Origin: Kiritimatiellales bacterium
Lineage (GTDB): Bacteria; Verrucomicrobiota; Kiritimatiellia; Kiritimatiellales; Pontiellaceae
DNA length: 40,630 nt
Direction: 5' to 3'
Assembly (NCBI GenBank): GCA_021734345.1
Contig: JAIPJC010000014.1
Location: forward strand, 1 to 40,630
How positions within the stretch are numbered: the first letter of the stretch is position 1; every line of letters starts with the position of its first letter. Under the pieces are notes generated by a model. That model was not told where the DNA came from, made no database searches, and worked only from the letters and a program-made list of their open reading frames with translations. Both the position numbers and the translations under genes were made by a program. Shown one piece after another: positions 8,386 through 18,309 of this stretch.

Positions 8386-9729
8386 ATGCCCAAACCATTC
8401 AAAATCCTGCGCCGTTCTTTTCTTGGCACCTCTGCCGCCGCCGCAACAGCTGGCTTGCCCTTGTGGTTCCTGGCGCGGGAGCTGGCGGCGGCGGAAGAAG
8501 TGCTGCCGCCGACGAGCAAGAACGACCGGCCCAACATCGCTCTCATCGGCTGCGGCGGCATCAGCCGCAGCATCGCGCCGAAAGCCGCCCGGTTTGGCGA
8601 CATCGTAGCCGTCTGCGATGTGGACGAGACCCGCCTCGCCGCCGCCGTGCAGAAATATTCCCAGAGCGGCAAGACACCTGAGCCGTTCACCGACTTCCGC
8701 AAAATCATGGAGCGGGACGACATCCACGCCGTCATCCAGGCCACGCCCGACCATTGGCACACGCTCGTCAACATGGCCGCCGCGCAGGCAAAGAAGGATG
8801 TCTACGGCGAGAAGCCGCTCACGCTTACCATCGACGAAGGCAAGCGCATGGTGAAAGCCATCCGCGCCAATGGCGTTGTCTTGCAGACCGGTAGCCAGCA
8901 GCGCAGCGATAAACGGTTCCGCCTCGCGTGCGAACTCGTCCGCAACGGACGCATCGGGAAATTGCAGCAAGTGGACGTGTTCGTTCCGGCGGGCGCGCGC
9001 GGTGGGCCGTTTAATTCCGTGCCGGTGCCGACGGGCTTGGATTGGGACTTCTGGCTCGGCCAAGCCCCCTACGCGGACTACATGAAAGAGCGGTGCCCCG
9101 GTGCGTTCCGCTGGTGGTACGACTATTCCGGCGGCGCGGTCGTCGACTGGGGCGCGCACCACAACGATATCGCCCGCTGGGCCATCGGCCTCGACGGGCC
9201 GGTTTCGGTCGAGGCGCGCGCGCTGGTCGACCCCATTCCCGGCGGATTCACCATCCCCAGCGAATTCGAGGCGACGTTGATGTGGGCCAACGGCGTTCGG
9301 CAAGTGGTTAAAACCACCACCGACGACACCGCCGGTGGAAAAATCATCAACCCGGAAGGCCAGCGCAACGGCGTGAAATTCATAGGCACGGACGGCTGGA
9401 TCTGGATCAACCGTGAAGAGCTCGCCGCCAGCGACGAAAACATTCTCCAAACGCCCTTGCCCGACAATGCCGTCCGCCTCGAAGCCAGCGATAATCACAT
9501 GGGCAATTTCTTCGACTGCATGCGCTCGCGTAAAGACCCGATCTGCGATGTCGAAACCGGCCACCGTTCCGCGACCATCGGCCATCTGATCGCCATCGGC
9601 CTGCGGACGGGGCGGAAGCTGCAGTGGAGTCCGGAGAAGGAGTTTTTCACCGGCGACACCGCAAAGGACGGCAACGCCCACGTCGCCCGCGAAATGCGCA
9701 AACCCTACGACTACGGTTTTCTGGGCTGA
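8386..9729 (+). CDS. Tat-exported Gfo/Idh/MocA family oxidoreductase
   Basis: The protein has 447 residues. The ATG at 8386 is preferred over an in-frame ATG at 8356 because CGGAG precedes it and the Tat signal then sits at the N-terminus: RRSFLG (9-14) followed by a hydrophobic alanine-rich segment to about residue 36. Tat export suits a protein that folds with its NAD(P) cofactor in the cytoplasm. The Rossmann motif is GCGGIS (55-60) and the family EKP motif is at 142-144. The C-terminal half is the substrate-binding alpha/beta domain. Relatives oxidise or reduce sugars and inositols; some (GH109) are NAD-dependent glycosidases, an alternative here. It converges with the sulfatase operon, ending 11 bases from its last gene. 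Confidence 0.9.
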   Translation: MPKPFKILRRSFLGTSAAAATAGLPLWFLARELAAAEEVLPPTSKNDRPNIALIGCGGISRSIAPKAARFGDIVAVCDVDETRLAAAVQKYSQSGKTPEPFTDFRKIMERDDIHAVIQATPDHWHTLVNMAAAQAKKDVYGEKPLTLTIDEGKRMVKAIRANGVVLQTGSQQRSDKRFRLACELVRNGRIGKLQQVDVFVPAGARGGPFNSVPVPTGLDWDFWLGQAPYADYMKERCPGAFRWWYDYSGGAVVDWGAHHNDIARWAIGLDGPVSVEARALVDPIPGGFTIPSEFEATLMWANGVRQVVKTTTDDTAGGKIINPEGQRNGVKFIGTDGWIWINREELAASDENILQTPLPDNAVRLEASDNHMGNFFDCMRSRKDPICDVETGHRSATIGHLIAIGLRTGRKLQWSPEKEFFTGDTAKDGNAHVAREMRKPYDYGFLG

Positions 9730-9740
9730 AGAAGCCCGCA

Positions 9741-12700
9741 TCACAATCCATCGGAGAAAACAGGGCGGAAGAAATTGGCGGGTTCGGCTGATTCCTCCGG
9801 GGTCAGTTGCAGGTCGAGATGGAGACGCTGAAACTCGAAGTCGGCCGTGTCATCAATGCTTCCGATGGTGAAGGGGCACCCGCTCCAAATGCCGGACAGC
9901 AAATCGGACCGGCGTTGGACCGCCAGACCCAGGCCACGCTCCATGGCGCCACGACGCAGGAAAACCTGTATATGCACATCCGTCGAAGGCTGGTTTGTCA
10001 CGGAAATCGCAGGCCGCAACGCCGGGACAGGACATCCAGCGCAATCGGGCGGAGTGCCGAGTTCGTATTCCATGGCGTTGCTGGCGAGGTCGGAGTCAGG
10101 ATCGGCCTCCGGTAGGTGATCCGCTGGAGCCAGCGACCCAAATCCGCCGATCCACTCGTCGAATGAACGGAGCGCGGCAACGCTGACGTCATCATAGCTT
10201 GCCACATCGCCGGTGTCGGCCTTCAACCTGAAAGCAAACTCCCCGGACTGGCCAAGGGTGGCCAGCGTGGGTATGCCGTTGGTGTCCGGTTGCGAGAACA
10301 ACACGCTGGACGATGCGGGCGGATCCGTGACCGTCCATTCCGTCCGGAACGGGTAGGGCGCAGGGCCCAGCAGCTGGATCTGCGGCGCGAGCGGCACGGC
10401 CAGCCCCGAATGCAGCGGCTGATCCGGTCCGGCGTCCACTTGCACCACCCGGCTGTAGTCTCCTGGATTGGCCAGGCCTGCGATTTCGGCGGGCGTCAGC
10501 ACGCGGTTGTAGATCCGTGCTTCATCGATGATGCCGGCAAACCAGGCACCATCGGTTTGGCCTACGGTTGTTCCATCGTGGAACCGGGTGGCGTCGTGGG
10601 CGGCACCAAAGCCGATCGCGTCCGTGCGGTTGTAGATCTGGGAACCTTGGCTGCGACCGAATTCAAAGCCATCGAGATAGGCGAGCTGGCAATCCGGTTG
10701 CACGGTCGGTCCGCCATTCAGAACCAGCGCCACATGGTGCCAGGTTCCGGCCTGCGGCGCGGTGGTGGAAATCCAGTCGCCGGTCCAGTTGCTTTGGGTC
10801 GCATCCCGGTTCCATCCGCCGGCATAGAGCTTGCCATTCGTGAGGTAGATGCTGATTCCACGCGTGCTGCCGCCTTCCTCGTAAAGCGTCTGCTTGGTGG
10901 AAAGCGATGGATCGTCTGCACGGAACCAGAGGCTGATGGTGCGCTGCGGCGTGATCTGGTTGTTGATCAACACGCTGGTATTCAGCGCCAGGACATCGTT
11001 CACACCGTCGAAATGGAGTGCGTTCGAAAAACCGCCTGTGGTCCAGGCGGCCAGTGTGTCCATGTTAAGCAGGTTTCCGACATGTCCGCTGCCGGAACTG
11101 TCCGCCGCAACGGCACCGGCGGATTCATCGAGCTTGAATTGGAGCACCAGGGCGCTGGTGGACGGTTCGGATGGTGTTCCTGCTGCCCCGACGGTCACAC
11201 TGACCGACTGCGTGGCGAAAGCGGAACCATTGTCCGCAACCAGATTAAGCATGTAGGTTCCGCTCTGCGGGAAGACGACGGTCGTGTCTTCGGCAGAGGC
11301 ATCTCCGAAGACGGCAGGTGCGGGGCCCGAAGAGAACCAAGCCACGGCGACGGGGCCGTTGCCTGGATACGGTCCGTTGTGAACCGTCGCGCGCAGCGTC
11401 ATGTTCAGGTTCGTGGGAATCGCAATGAACGCCGGATAGGGACGGTCGAACCGCAGGCTTAAACCGGGGTTGTTCCAAGCCAGCGCGAAGTCTTCGTCCG
11501 CATCGGCTGTCACGGACTCCATCCGCTGGGTCGTTGCATAACCATCCAGCGATGCGGCAAGGTCGTACGGTCCGGATTCGAGCAGCAACCGGTAGTCGCC
11601 GAAGGCATCGCTGGTCGTAGAGGCGACCATGCCGCCTGCCACCGTGGCATTGCGGAGCGGTTCACCATTTCCGGCCTCCGTCACCTTGCCTTCAATCTGC
11701 GAGTACGAGCGGACCACGAGCGCAACCACATCGCTCCATTGCTCTTCGGAACCCAGATCCAGGCGGAGGGTGAAAAGCAGGCTTTGGTTCACCGGCGCGT
11801 TGGTCGAAATATGGATCTGGAACGGCGCGAGATTGGACGCCTTGCCACTGCCGAAGTCGCCGTATGCCGAGGTGCCAGCCAGCACAACAACATTGGAATC
11901 GGACGAGGCGAGCGTCCCGGTAAGGCCAGTGTTGACGCCTGTGCCGCGCTTGATGGTTTCGATGGTGAGGTTCACCGTCTCGCCCGGTTCGGGTTGGCCG
12001 TCGCCATCGCCGCCCGCCGTGTCGTCGACGGTGATCCATGAACGCATCTTCACGTAGTTGTTTACGTCCGGCGAGGGAAAGTCGTTCACCCGCCATGCCA
12101 TGCGTTCCCATTCGCTGGCGAGGCTGGCCACGATGTCCGGGTGGGCGGCTGCGACATTGTTGGTTTCGCTGCGGTTGTCGGCCAGGTTGAACAGCTCCCA
12201 GTCCAGCGTGTTTCGGCCGATGGAGACGATTTTCCAGTCGTTGGAGCGGATGGCGCGGTTGCCCTCGTGCTCGAAGAAGAGCGTGCGCGGAACGATATTG
12301 GTGGAATTGAACGTCGGCACGAGACTCATGCCCTCCAGCGGCCGGATGGGATTGCCGTGGAACTTGGCCGGGTAGGTTGCGCCCGACAGCTCCAGTACCG
12401 TCGGCATCAGGTCGATCAGATGGCCCGGTTGCCAGCGGATGGCGGGCTGCGCGATGCCGGTCGGCCAGTGGATGATCAGCGGGGTGGAAACGCCGCCTTC
12501 GCGCACGTATTTCTTGTAGAGCCGCCACGGCGTGTTGGACCAGTTCGCGCCCACCGTGCTCAGCCGGGTGGCGGTGCTGAGTCCGCCGTTGCCGCCCTCG
12601 TTGCTGGCGCCGTTGTCCGAAAGGAAGAAGATCACCGTGTTGGTGTAGAGGTTGTTGGCCTTGAGGAAGTCGACGACGCGACCGACGTTCTTGTCGATGT

Positions 12701-13589
12701 TCTCAACCATGGCGGAATGCGTCGCCATGGCTAGGTCCTGGGTGTCCTTCTCCGCCGCCGACAGGCTGTTCCAGTTGAACGTGTGGTCGGGCGGGCTCAG
12801 CACCCAGCCGGGTTTCACGATTCCGAGGGCCTGCTGCCGGGCAAAGCGCTGTTGGCGGTGGGCTTCCCACCCGTCCATGAAGGTGTTGCGGTATTTGCCG
12901 ATGCCTTCGGGCGGCGCGGTCAGGTCGAAGTGCGGCGCGGTGAACGCCAAGTAGAGGAAGAACGGCGCGTTGGTCTGGGCCATGTGGCCGTCGAGGAATT
13001 GCAGGGCGTAGTCGGTGAACCGGTCGATGCTGTAGGGGCCGCTGCCGACGTTGGTGTAGGTGTTGTCCAGCCAATAGTTGCTGCCGTAATACCCGTCGCC
13101 GGAAGGAAGCGTGCTGCCGCCGTTGACCAGCGTGCCGAAGTAGTGGTCGAATCCGCGCTGCCGGGGAAGCTGGTTGGTCTCGACTCCGCCGATGTGCCAT
13201 TTGCCGGACATGTACGTGCCGTAACCCGCCGTCTTGAGCGCTTCGGCCATGGTGACGCATTTGCGGTTGAGGGCCGGCGTGTATCCCGGTTGCGGATAAT
13301 CTTCGACCAGATGGCCGATGCCCGCCTGCCACGAATACAGCCCCGTCATCAGCGAAGCACGCGTTGGCGAGCAGCGCGCGGTGTTGTAGAACTGGGTGAA
13401 GCGCAGCCCGTTCGTGCCTAGGTCGTCGAGGTTCGGCGTCTGGATTTCGCTGCCGTAGCAGCCGAGGTCCGAGTAGCCGGAATCATCGGCCAGCACCAGG
13501 ATGATATTCGGCGGATTTTCAGGTGCGGCTCCGGCACAAAGAACCATGCCCGCCAGCAAAGCCGGCACCATGCATGTTGATTTCCTCAT
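9741..13589 (-). CDS. Giant multidomain S1 sulfatase with LamG domain
   Basis: A 1282-residue secreted protein, more than twice the length of a usual sulfatase. A signal peptide (about 1-22) is followed by the sulfatase domain (about 27-500) with LADDSGYSDLGCYG metal ligands and the formylglycine signature CSPTR (Cys73), plus GKWHIG as second signature. Then come a beta-sandwich, a carboxypeptidase-regulatory-like domain (about 630-700, SYSQIEGKVTEAGNGEPL), a PKD-like domain, a LamG/concanavalin-like domain (about 825-1040), a second PKD-like segment and a C-terminal region ending in NFFRPVFSDGL. The extra domains probably bind glycan or anchor the enzyme. Its ATG overlaps the stop of the upstream sulfatase gene by one base (TGATG), with AAGGAGAC as ribosome-binding site, so the two are translationally coupled. 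Confidence 0.93.
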   Translation of the reverse strand: MRKSTCMVPALLAGMVLCAGAAPENPPNIILVLADDSGYSDLGCYGSEIQTPNLDDLGTNGLRFTQFYNTARCSPTRASLMTGLYSWQAGIGHLVEDYPQPGYTPALNRKCVTMAEALKTAGYGTYMSGKWHIGGVETNQLPRQRGFDHYFGTLVNGGSTLPSGDGYYGSNYWLDNTYTNVGSGPYSIDRFTDYALQFLDGHMAQTNAPFFLYLAFTAPHFDLTAPPEGIGKYRNTFMDGWEAHRQQRFARQQALGIVKPGWVLSPPDHTFNWNSLSAAEKDTQDLAMATHSAMVENIDKNVGRVVDFLKANNLYTNTVIFFLSDNGASNEGGNGGLSTATRLSTVGANWSNTPWRLYKKYVREGGVSTPLIIHWPTGIAQPAIRWQPGHLIDLMPTVLELSGATYPAKFHGNPIRPLEGMSLVPTFNSTNIVPRTLFFEHEGNRAIRSNDWKIVSIGRNTLDWELFNLADNRSETNNVAAAHPDIVASLASEWERMAWRVNDFPSPDVNNYVKMRSWITVDDTAGGDGDGQPEPGETVNLTIETIKRGTGVNTGLTGTLASSDSNVVVLAGTSAYGDFGSGKASNLAPFQIHISTNAPVNQSLLFTLRLDLGSEEQWSDVVALVVRSYSQIEGKVTEAGNGEPLRNATVAGGMVASTTSDAFGDYRLLLESGPYDLAASLDGYATTQRMESVTADADEDFALAWNNPGLSLRFDRPYPAFIAIPTNLNMTLRATVHNGPYPGNGPVAVAWFSSGPAPAVFGDASAEDTTVVFPQSGTYMLNLVADNGSAFATQSVSVTVGAAGTPSEPSTSALVLQFKLDESAGAVAADSSGSGHVGNLLNMDTLAAWTTGGFSNALHFDGVNDVLALNTSVLINNQITPQRTISLWFRADDPSLSTKQTLYEEGGSTRGISIYLTNGKLYAGGWNRDATQSNWTGDWISTTAPQAGTWHHVALVLNGGPTVQPDCQLAYLDGFEFGRSQGSQIYNRTDAIGFGAAHDATRFHDGTTVGQTDGAWFAGIIDEARIYNRVLTPAEIAGLANPGDYSRVVQVDAGPDQPLHSGLAVPLAPQIQLLGPAPYPFRTEWTVTDPPASSSVLFSQPDTNGIPTLATLGQSGEFAFRLKADTGDVASYDDVSVAALRSFDEWIGGFGSLAPADHLPEADPDSDLASNAMEYELGTPPDCAGCPVPALRPAISVTNQPSTDVHIQVFLRRGAMERGLGLAVQRRSDLLSGIWSGCPFTIGSIDDTADFEFQRLHLDLQLTPEESAEPANFFRPVFSDGL

Positions 13590-16500
13590 CAGTCTCCTTC
13601 ATCCACCTTGAAAAACTCTGCGGACAGGAACGCGCCGGGACGCACATAGACATTGGTTGGCGGCGTGGCGGCGATGTTCGTCGCCGCCGGCGACCAGGGA
13701 AGGTCGAAGGAGGGACGGCTCGAAACGCGATACTTGACGTCCGGCGTGCTCGCCCAATTGAACTGGAAGGCACCGCTTTCAACGCCCACGTCGCCCACCC
13801 GGACGACATCCGGCGAGGCGATGTCCACGGGCACATAGGAGAGCGCAATGAAATCATCCATCTGCATGCCGGCCGCGTCGCGAACCGCCACGCCGCAACG
13901 GCTGCCGATCGCCAGCGGTTCGTCCAACATCCATTCTCCGCGCCAGTACGGCACGCCGTCCGGACGCACCACCCATAGCTCTATCTTGCCGGTTTCCGGG
14001 GAATAATCCGCCACGGTGGTGAACCAGCCGGCCTCGATGGGCGGTTCGTTGGCGGTGGTGCCAACGTTGACCAGGTCTGCGACCTCGATCAGGTTCGTCT
14101 CGACCCCGTCCGTGCGCCGCATAAGGCGCACATCAACGTTTTCATCGGAGCCAACGGCGCGGCCATCCACCACGCGCAGTTCGTAGAAATTATCCTCGTC
14201 CTGCCACCCGAAGAGCACGCCGCCCGATCCGCCTTGCGAAGCAAAATTGACCCGGACCGAAACGAACTGGTCTTCTCCCGCACCGGCCAACAGATCGTCT
14301 GCCGTCATGCGCGCCTCCGTCCCGTTCGGGACAACCAGTTCGCCTCCGGCGACAGTGAAGCCCGATCCCGCTGTTTGCAGCGTCCAGTCCGCCAGACCGG
14401 CGTCGAAATGGTCGACGCGCTTCTGGCCGAGCGTGGGTGCGGCGGCGATATCGAACTTGCGCGGCGTGGTGAACAACGCGGAGCTGTTGACCTTGACCGA
14501 CCACTTCGCCAGTTCGGTCAGAATGCGCCGATGCGCATTGGTTACGCTTTGGGCGTCGTAGATGCGCGCGGCGTTCAGCGGGTGGAACAGGTTGTACCAC
14601 TCCTGCGGATCGCGGTAGTGGTCGTAAAGTTCCTCGCTGCCGTCGCTGTAGCGGATGTAGCGCCAGCGCTTGGTGCGGATGGTTTGCCAGCCTTCGCCAT
14701 CGCTCATGACCGGGAAATTATCCTCCAGCAAAGCGGGGTTTTCCATTAAAGGCACTTCGCTCTCTCCCTGCACCTCGACAGGAGGCTCGAACCCGAGCAT
14801 GTCGAGCACGGTCGGGTAGATGTCCATGTGGCTGGTCGGAACTTCGACGCGGCTGCCGGGTGTGGTGAGGCCAGGCATCCAGTACATCATCACGCTGCGG
14901 GCGGATTCTTCCCAAAGCGTAAATTTGCGCCAACGCGCTTTTTCGCCAAGATGCCAGCCGTGGTCGGACCAGAGGACGACCATCCATTTTTCGTCGGGGA
15001 ACTGCACCTTGCGTGCATCAACCGCATCGAGCATCACGCCGATGGCCTCGTCGCAGAAGTTGATCGTTGCCAGATAGGCGCGCACGGCGTAGCGCCACGC
15101 CAGATCGGGGTCGGCCGCCGCCAGGATCTTGAGATGGTCGCCGGGGTTGCCGTTGTTCTTGGCCAAGGTGGACAGATCGTCCAAATCGTTGGCCAGCACT
15201 GGCGGCAGCATGATGGATTCAACCGGGAATTTTTCGTAGTAGTTGATCGGCACGTTCCAGTCGAGGTGCGGCTTGGTCATGCCGGCGGCGATGAAGAGCG
15301 GGTTCGCGACCGTATTGGCTCCCATGATCTTCCCTTCAACCCAGCGGGCGACGCGGAAATCGTTCATGCCCTCGCGCATCGCCATCAGCGTGGTGGCCGA
15401 GTGGTCGATGTTCGTGCCCGAGCTGTAGACCACGTAGGGCGCCCAGGGAACCGGCACGTTGGCATAGTTCTCGGCATATTTTTGGACGGACAGGCTACCA
15501 AAGTCGTTGCCTGGCGTGTTGGCGTTGGGATCGAAGCCGGGATCGCCCAGGGACAAACCGTCGGCGAACAAGTCGTCCCACTCCGTTGCACCCTTCGCGA
15601 TGCCGGTCGGCTTCGAAGCCGGGAGATCCGGCGTGCCATGGTAGATCTTGCCCGAATTGATGATGCGGTAGCCGTGGTTCTTCAGGAACTGCGGAAGCGT
15701 GGTGGCGAACTGCGTTGCAGGCAATTCCCGGAAATTGGGATAGCCGTTGTCGTAAAGCGTCGATGTCGCCGGCGTGATGCCCGCCATCAGCGCGGAACGG
15801 GAAGGCTGGCACTCCGGCGCAGCGGTTTGGGCCTGGGCGAAAACCACCCCGCGGGCAGCCAGCCGGTCCAGATTCGGTGTCAGTGTTTGCGGATGTCCGC
15901 CGAGGGCTCCGATCCAGTCGTTCAGGTCGTCGACCGCGATCATCAGCACATTCCAGTTCGTCCCCGCCGCAGGCGGTGGATCGACAGGCGGAACGTTGGT
16001 CACCGTGCCGGCGAACGGAATACCGGTGACGCTCATCTTGTCGAGCCACGCGCCGGCCTGCGAAAAGTTGTTGGCGGTATTGGTCTGGCTGTAGATCCGC
16101 AGATGGTCGATGGAAACCGCGTTTCCGGCGTAGGGCAGTTCCGCGCTGGTCCAATCGTTTATGCCGTCGCGGTTCTTGTCGAACGCCACCGTCCAGTGGG
16201 TTGGCGAAGTGGCTACAACCAGCCGGCCCATGGCGGTGTCGACATAGGGGTTGTCGCCGTTGTTGACGGGAACTTCCGGACTGAGGTGCGCGCCGGAGGC
16301 CAGCGGAACAGGAACATTCAATGCGCCGGAGGCGGTATAGGCCACCTGCTTCGATGTTGTGCCGCCGAGAATGTCCAGATGGAACGATGCGGTTCCGTTC
16401 GCATCCTCGCCGACCAGGCTGTAGTTCTTGTCCGGATCGCCTTGGGTGCGCGCGATCGCCGTGTCGAACGTCAATACCGTGTTGGTCAGCGAGACGGGTT

Positions 16501-16792
16501 CGCTGAACGAAGCCAGCGCCGCGAATCCGTCCGTCGCGCCGACGCCGGTCCGGTCAAGCAGCAGCGCGCGATCCGTGTTCGCCGCATTTGCGCGAATTCG
16601 GTTGTAGCTAGGCGAATAGTTGCGCAAATCCGTCCATGAACCGACCGCGGTGCCCAGATTCAGGTTGGCGACGTCGGAATGGTCGTTGGTGGCGGCGGCT
16701 TCGAAGTCGGCATAAAACACGTTGGTCTGCGCAGTGGCGCCCGCCACCACGATCAACAAGGACATGGCAAGCTGGGAAAACAACGCTTTCAT
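13589..16792 (-). CDS. Multidomain sulfatase, iduronate-2-sulfatase-like core
   Basis: The protein has 1067 residues from the ATG at 16792, chosen because GGAG lies 7 bases upstream and the next 22 residues form a clean signal peptide; an in-frame ATG at 16819 would add 9 polar residues. Residues about 25-262 form a LamG-like beta-sandwich. The sulfatase domain follows (about 279-790): NVLMIAVDDLNDW and CQPSR (Cys328) resemble iduronate-2-sulfatase-type S1 enzymes. A second jelly-roll domain (about 800-990) and a short C-terminal sandwich ending EFFKVDEGD complete it. A sulfatase core sandwiched between binding domains suggests action on an insoluble or cell-bound sulfated glycan. It is the first gene of a coupled pair with the next sulfatase. 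Substrate is unknown. Confidence 0.92.
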   Translation of the reverse strand: MKALFSQLAMSLLIVVAGATAQTNVFYADFEAAATNDHSDVANLNLGTAVGSWTDLRNYSPSYNRIRANAANTDRALLLDRTGVGATDGFAALASFSEPVSLTNTVLTFDTAIARTQGDPDKNYSLVGEDANGTASFHLDILGGTTSKQVAYTASGALNVPVPLASGAHLSPEVPVNNGDNPYVDTAMGRLVVATSPTHWTVAFDKNRDGINDWTSAELPYAGNAVSIDHLRIYSQTNTANNFSQAGAWLDKMSVTGIPFAGTVTNVPPVDPPPAAGTNWNVLMIAVDDLNDWIGALGGHPQTLTPNLDRLAARGVVFAQAQTAAPECQPSRSALMAGITPATSTLYDNGYPNFRELPATQFATTLPQFLKNHGYRIINSGKIYHGTPDLPASKPTGIAKGATEWDDLFADGLSLGDPGFDPNANTPGNDFGSLSVQKYAENYANVPVPWAPYVVYSSGTNIDHSATTLMAMREGMNDFRVARWVEGKIMGANTVANPLFIAAGMTKPHLDWNVPINYYEKFPVESIMLPPVLANDLDDLSTLAKNNGNPGDHLKILAAADPDLAWRYAVRAYLATINFCDEAIGVMLDAVDARKVQFPDEKWMVVLWSDHGWHLGEKARWRKFTLWEESARSVMMYWMPGLTTPGSRVEVPTSHMDIYPTVLDMLGFEPPVEVQGESEVPLMENPALLEDNFPVMSDGEGWQTIRTKRWRYIRYSDGSEELYDHYRDPQEWYNLFHPLNAARIYDAQSVTNAHRRILTELAKWSVKVNSSALFTTPRKFDIAAAPTLGQKRVDHFDAGLADWTLQTAGSGFTVAGGELVVPNGTEARMTADDLLAGAGEDQFVSVRVNFASQGGSGGVLFGWQDEDNFYELRVVDGRAVGSDENVDVRLMRRTDGVETNLIEVADLVNVGTTANEPPIEAGWFTTVADYSPETGKIELWVVRPDGVPYWRGEWMLDEPLAIGSRCGVAVRDAAGMQMDDFIALSYVPVDIASPDVVRVGDVGVESGAFQFNWASTPDVKYRVSSRPSFDLPWSPAATNIAATPPTNVYVRPGAFLSAEFFKVDEGD

Positions 16793-16960
16793 AAGCATCT
16801 CCGTACGATGACTGGTCATACCAATCCAGCACCGGGCTGTATGCGCCTACTGGCCAAATAAAACAACTCCAATCGTCCGAAGGGCCTTGTAGCCAATGAG
16901 GTAGCATTCTGCGCCAAGCGACGGACGCTTTATGGCTGAAGACGGATGTATATGAAAGGC
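16793..16960. other. Gap between GH43 gene and sulfatase pair
   Basis: All three genes here run on the minus strand. I see neither a hairpin with a T-run nor a well-spaced promoter in these 168 bases, so the GH43 gene and the two sulfatase genes may be one transcript or may have an internal promoter I cannot recognise. Confidence 0.35.
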
Positions 16961-17998
16961 CTACGGGCAGCATTCGCGCGGCAGGCCCGGGGCGGGAAAC
17001 TTGTCGCCAACAGGAAATTCCAGGCGCTGGATGCCGAGTTTTACTTTCTGGTCGTCGGGGGAATAGTAGAAGTAGCTGATCCAGTTTTTGGGGCCCGAAC
17101 CGTCCAGATCGGTGTTGATCAACCCAATATGGCCGGAGGCGATGCGCCGTTGCGGAATTCCCTTGGGCAGTGTGCGGTCGATCGGGAAGAACGGTGCGCC
17201 ACCTCCGTCCAACATGTCCTTGCCGGACCTGTCCAGATAGGGTCCCGTTGGTTTTTTTGAATAGCCCATCCGCACCTCGTACGTAGCCTCGGCACCTTTT
17301 ATGTGGGGTGGGGTGCCCCAGTTGACGAATAAAACGTAGCCGCCCTTGGGGTGGGCGATCAGGCAGGACGCTTCGATGGAGCGTTTGCGGATCTTGCCGC
17401 GCGAGGCGAGGGACTGCATGGGACTGTTTTTGAGTTTTTTACCGGTGGCTGGATCGAGCTGGATCAGCTTGATGCCGGACCAATAGGAGCCGAACGACAT
17501 CCACAGCTTCCCGTTATCCGCTTCCTGGATAAGCGATGGGTCGATCGCGTTGTAGTTGCTTGCTCCCGAGGTCTCGATGACAACACCGCGATCAATCCAC
17601 GGCCCCGAGAGATCCGGCGAGGAATTGACCGCCAGCGCGATGCAGGATTTCGAGGATCCGAGCGTGGAAAGCGAATAATATAGAAACACGTTGTTTCCGA
17701 CCCGGATGATGTCCGGCGCCCATGCACCTTTCCCCCCTCCAGTGTAAGTTGACCACCATGCTGGTGGAATCGGGAATACCGCACCGGTGGAGTCCCAGGT
17801 TTTCCCTCCGTCCGATGATTTTTTAATCTGGATGCCGGCTCCGGTCGCAAAAACCCAGCATGTTCCGTCGCTGGTCCGGTAGATGGTTGAAGGGTCGAAG
17901 GTTTTATTCACCCCCGACAATTGCGCTGCGGCAGGCCCGGCGAGTAGGCAGAGGGAGCATACGAGCGACATAGCCGATGTTTTTATATGAATCGTCAT
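16961..17998 (-). CDS. GH43 glycosidase, arabinanase-like
   Basis: A 345-residue secreted enzyme with a signal peptide ending near AAAQ (about 26). It fits the five-bladed GH43 fold of endo-1,5-alpha-arabinanases and arabinofuranosidases. The three acidic residues are visible: catalytic base Asp35 in TFDPSTIY, pKa-modulating Asp153 in AIDPSLI and general acid Glu209 in SIEASCLI. WAPDIIRV (94-101) is also typical. The length suits a single-domain arabinanase. It would cleave arabinan or an arabinose- or xylose-containing side chain, and precedes two sulfatase genes on the same strand, which points to a sulfated heteropolysaccharide target. Specificity within GH43 is not certain. Confidence 0.88.
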   Translation of the reverse strand: MTIHIKTSAMSLVCSLCLLAGPAAAQLSGVNKTFDPSTIYRTSDGTCWVFATGAGIQIKKSSDGGKTWDSTGAVFPIPPAWWSTYTGGGKGAWAPDIIRVGNNVFLYYSLSTLGSSKSCIALAVNSSPDLSGPWIDRGVVIETSGASNYNAIDPSLIQEADNGKLWMSFGSYWSGIKLIQLDPATGKKLKNSPMQSLASRGKIRKRSIEASCLIAHPKGGYVLFVNWGTPPHIKGAEATYEVRMGYSKKPTGPYLDRSGKDMLDGGGAPFFPIDRTLPKGIPQRRIASGHIGLINTDLDGSGPKNWISYFYYSPDDQKVKLGIQRLEFPVGDKFPAPGLPRECCP

Positions 17999-17999
17999 T

Positions 18000-18309
18000 A
18001 GACCTGTTTATATGAGGTTAAACACTACGGGGATCAATACAAAATAGAGGCGTTTTATGCAAAGACGATCACGCATGGCTACCGGATGCGGGTTCGCCGG
18101 CACTGTTCGTGGGGGGAATGGCTGCGATTGGGCTCCCTTTGCTCGGAAATAGTATTAAAACCATCGGGGTATATGTTTATTCGACATGCAGAGTCCGGGA
18201 ACAAGGCTTGACATCGCCACTTTGTTTTACATACACGTCAGTAGATGAAATCGCTTTCAAAATTGACGCACCCCAAAGGCGATTCCATATCGCCAGGAAT
18301 CATGAAACC
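18000..18309. other. Divergent control region between GH43 and ECF sigma genes
   Basis: About 310 bases without a credible gene. It holds the minus-strand promoter at 18034-18062. It may also hold a plus-strand promoter for the sigma gene: TTGACA (18208-18213) with ATACAC 17 bases on, or TACATA at 14 bases, neither a good -10 box. A reading frame continuous with the sigma gene is open back to 18109, but its translation has no domain character. No copy of the GTAAC/TTTAG block is present here. Confidence 0.4.
18034..18062 (-). promoter_or_regulatory. Sigma-70-type promoter for GH43 gene
   Basis: On the minus strand TTGCAT (18062-18057), a 17-base spacer and TATTGA (18039-18034) lie about 36 bases before the GH43 ATG. 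Spacing is ideal and both boxes are close to consensus. Confidence 0.5.

Noticed and set aside
10290-11462. 390-codon plus-strand frame opposite the large sulfatase gene
   Set aside because: It is an antisense shadow caused by GC-rich codons; the minus strand encodes a clear LamG and PKD-containing protein.
13218-13243. GTAACCC inside the first large sulfatase gene
   Set aside because: No TTTAG box at the correct distance and it lies within coding sequence on the opposite strand.
14828-16639. 603-codon plus-strand frame opposite the second sulfatase gene
   Set aside because: Arg/Val/Gly-rich antisense shadow without any domain; the minus-strand sulfatase signatures are unambiguous.
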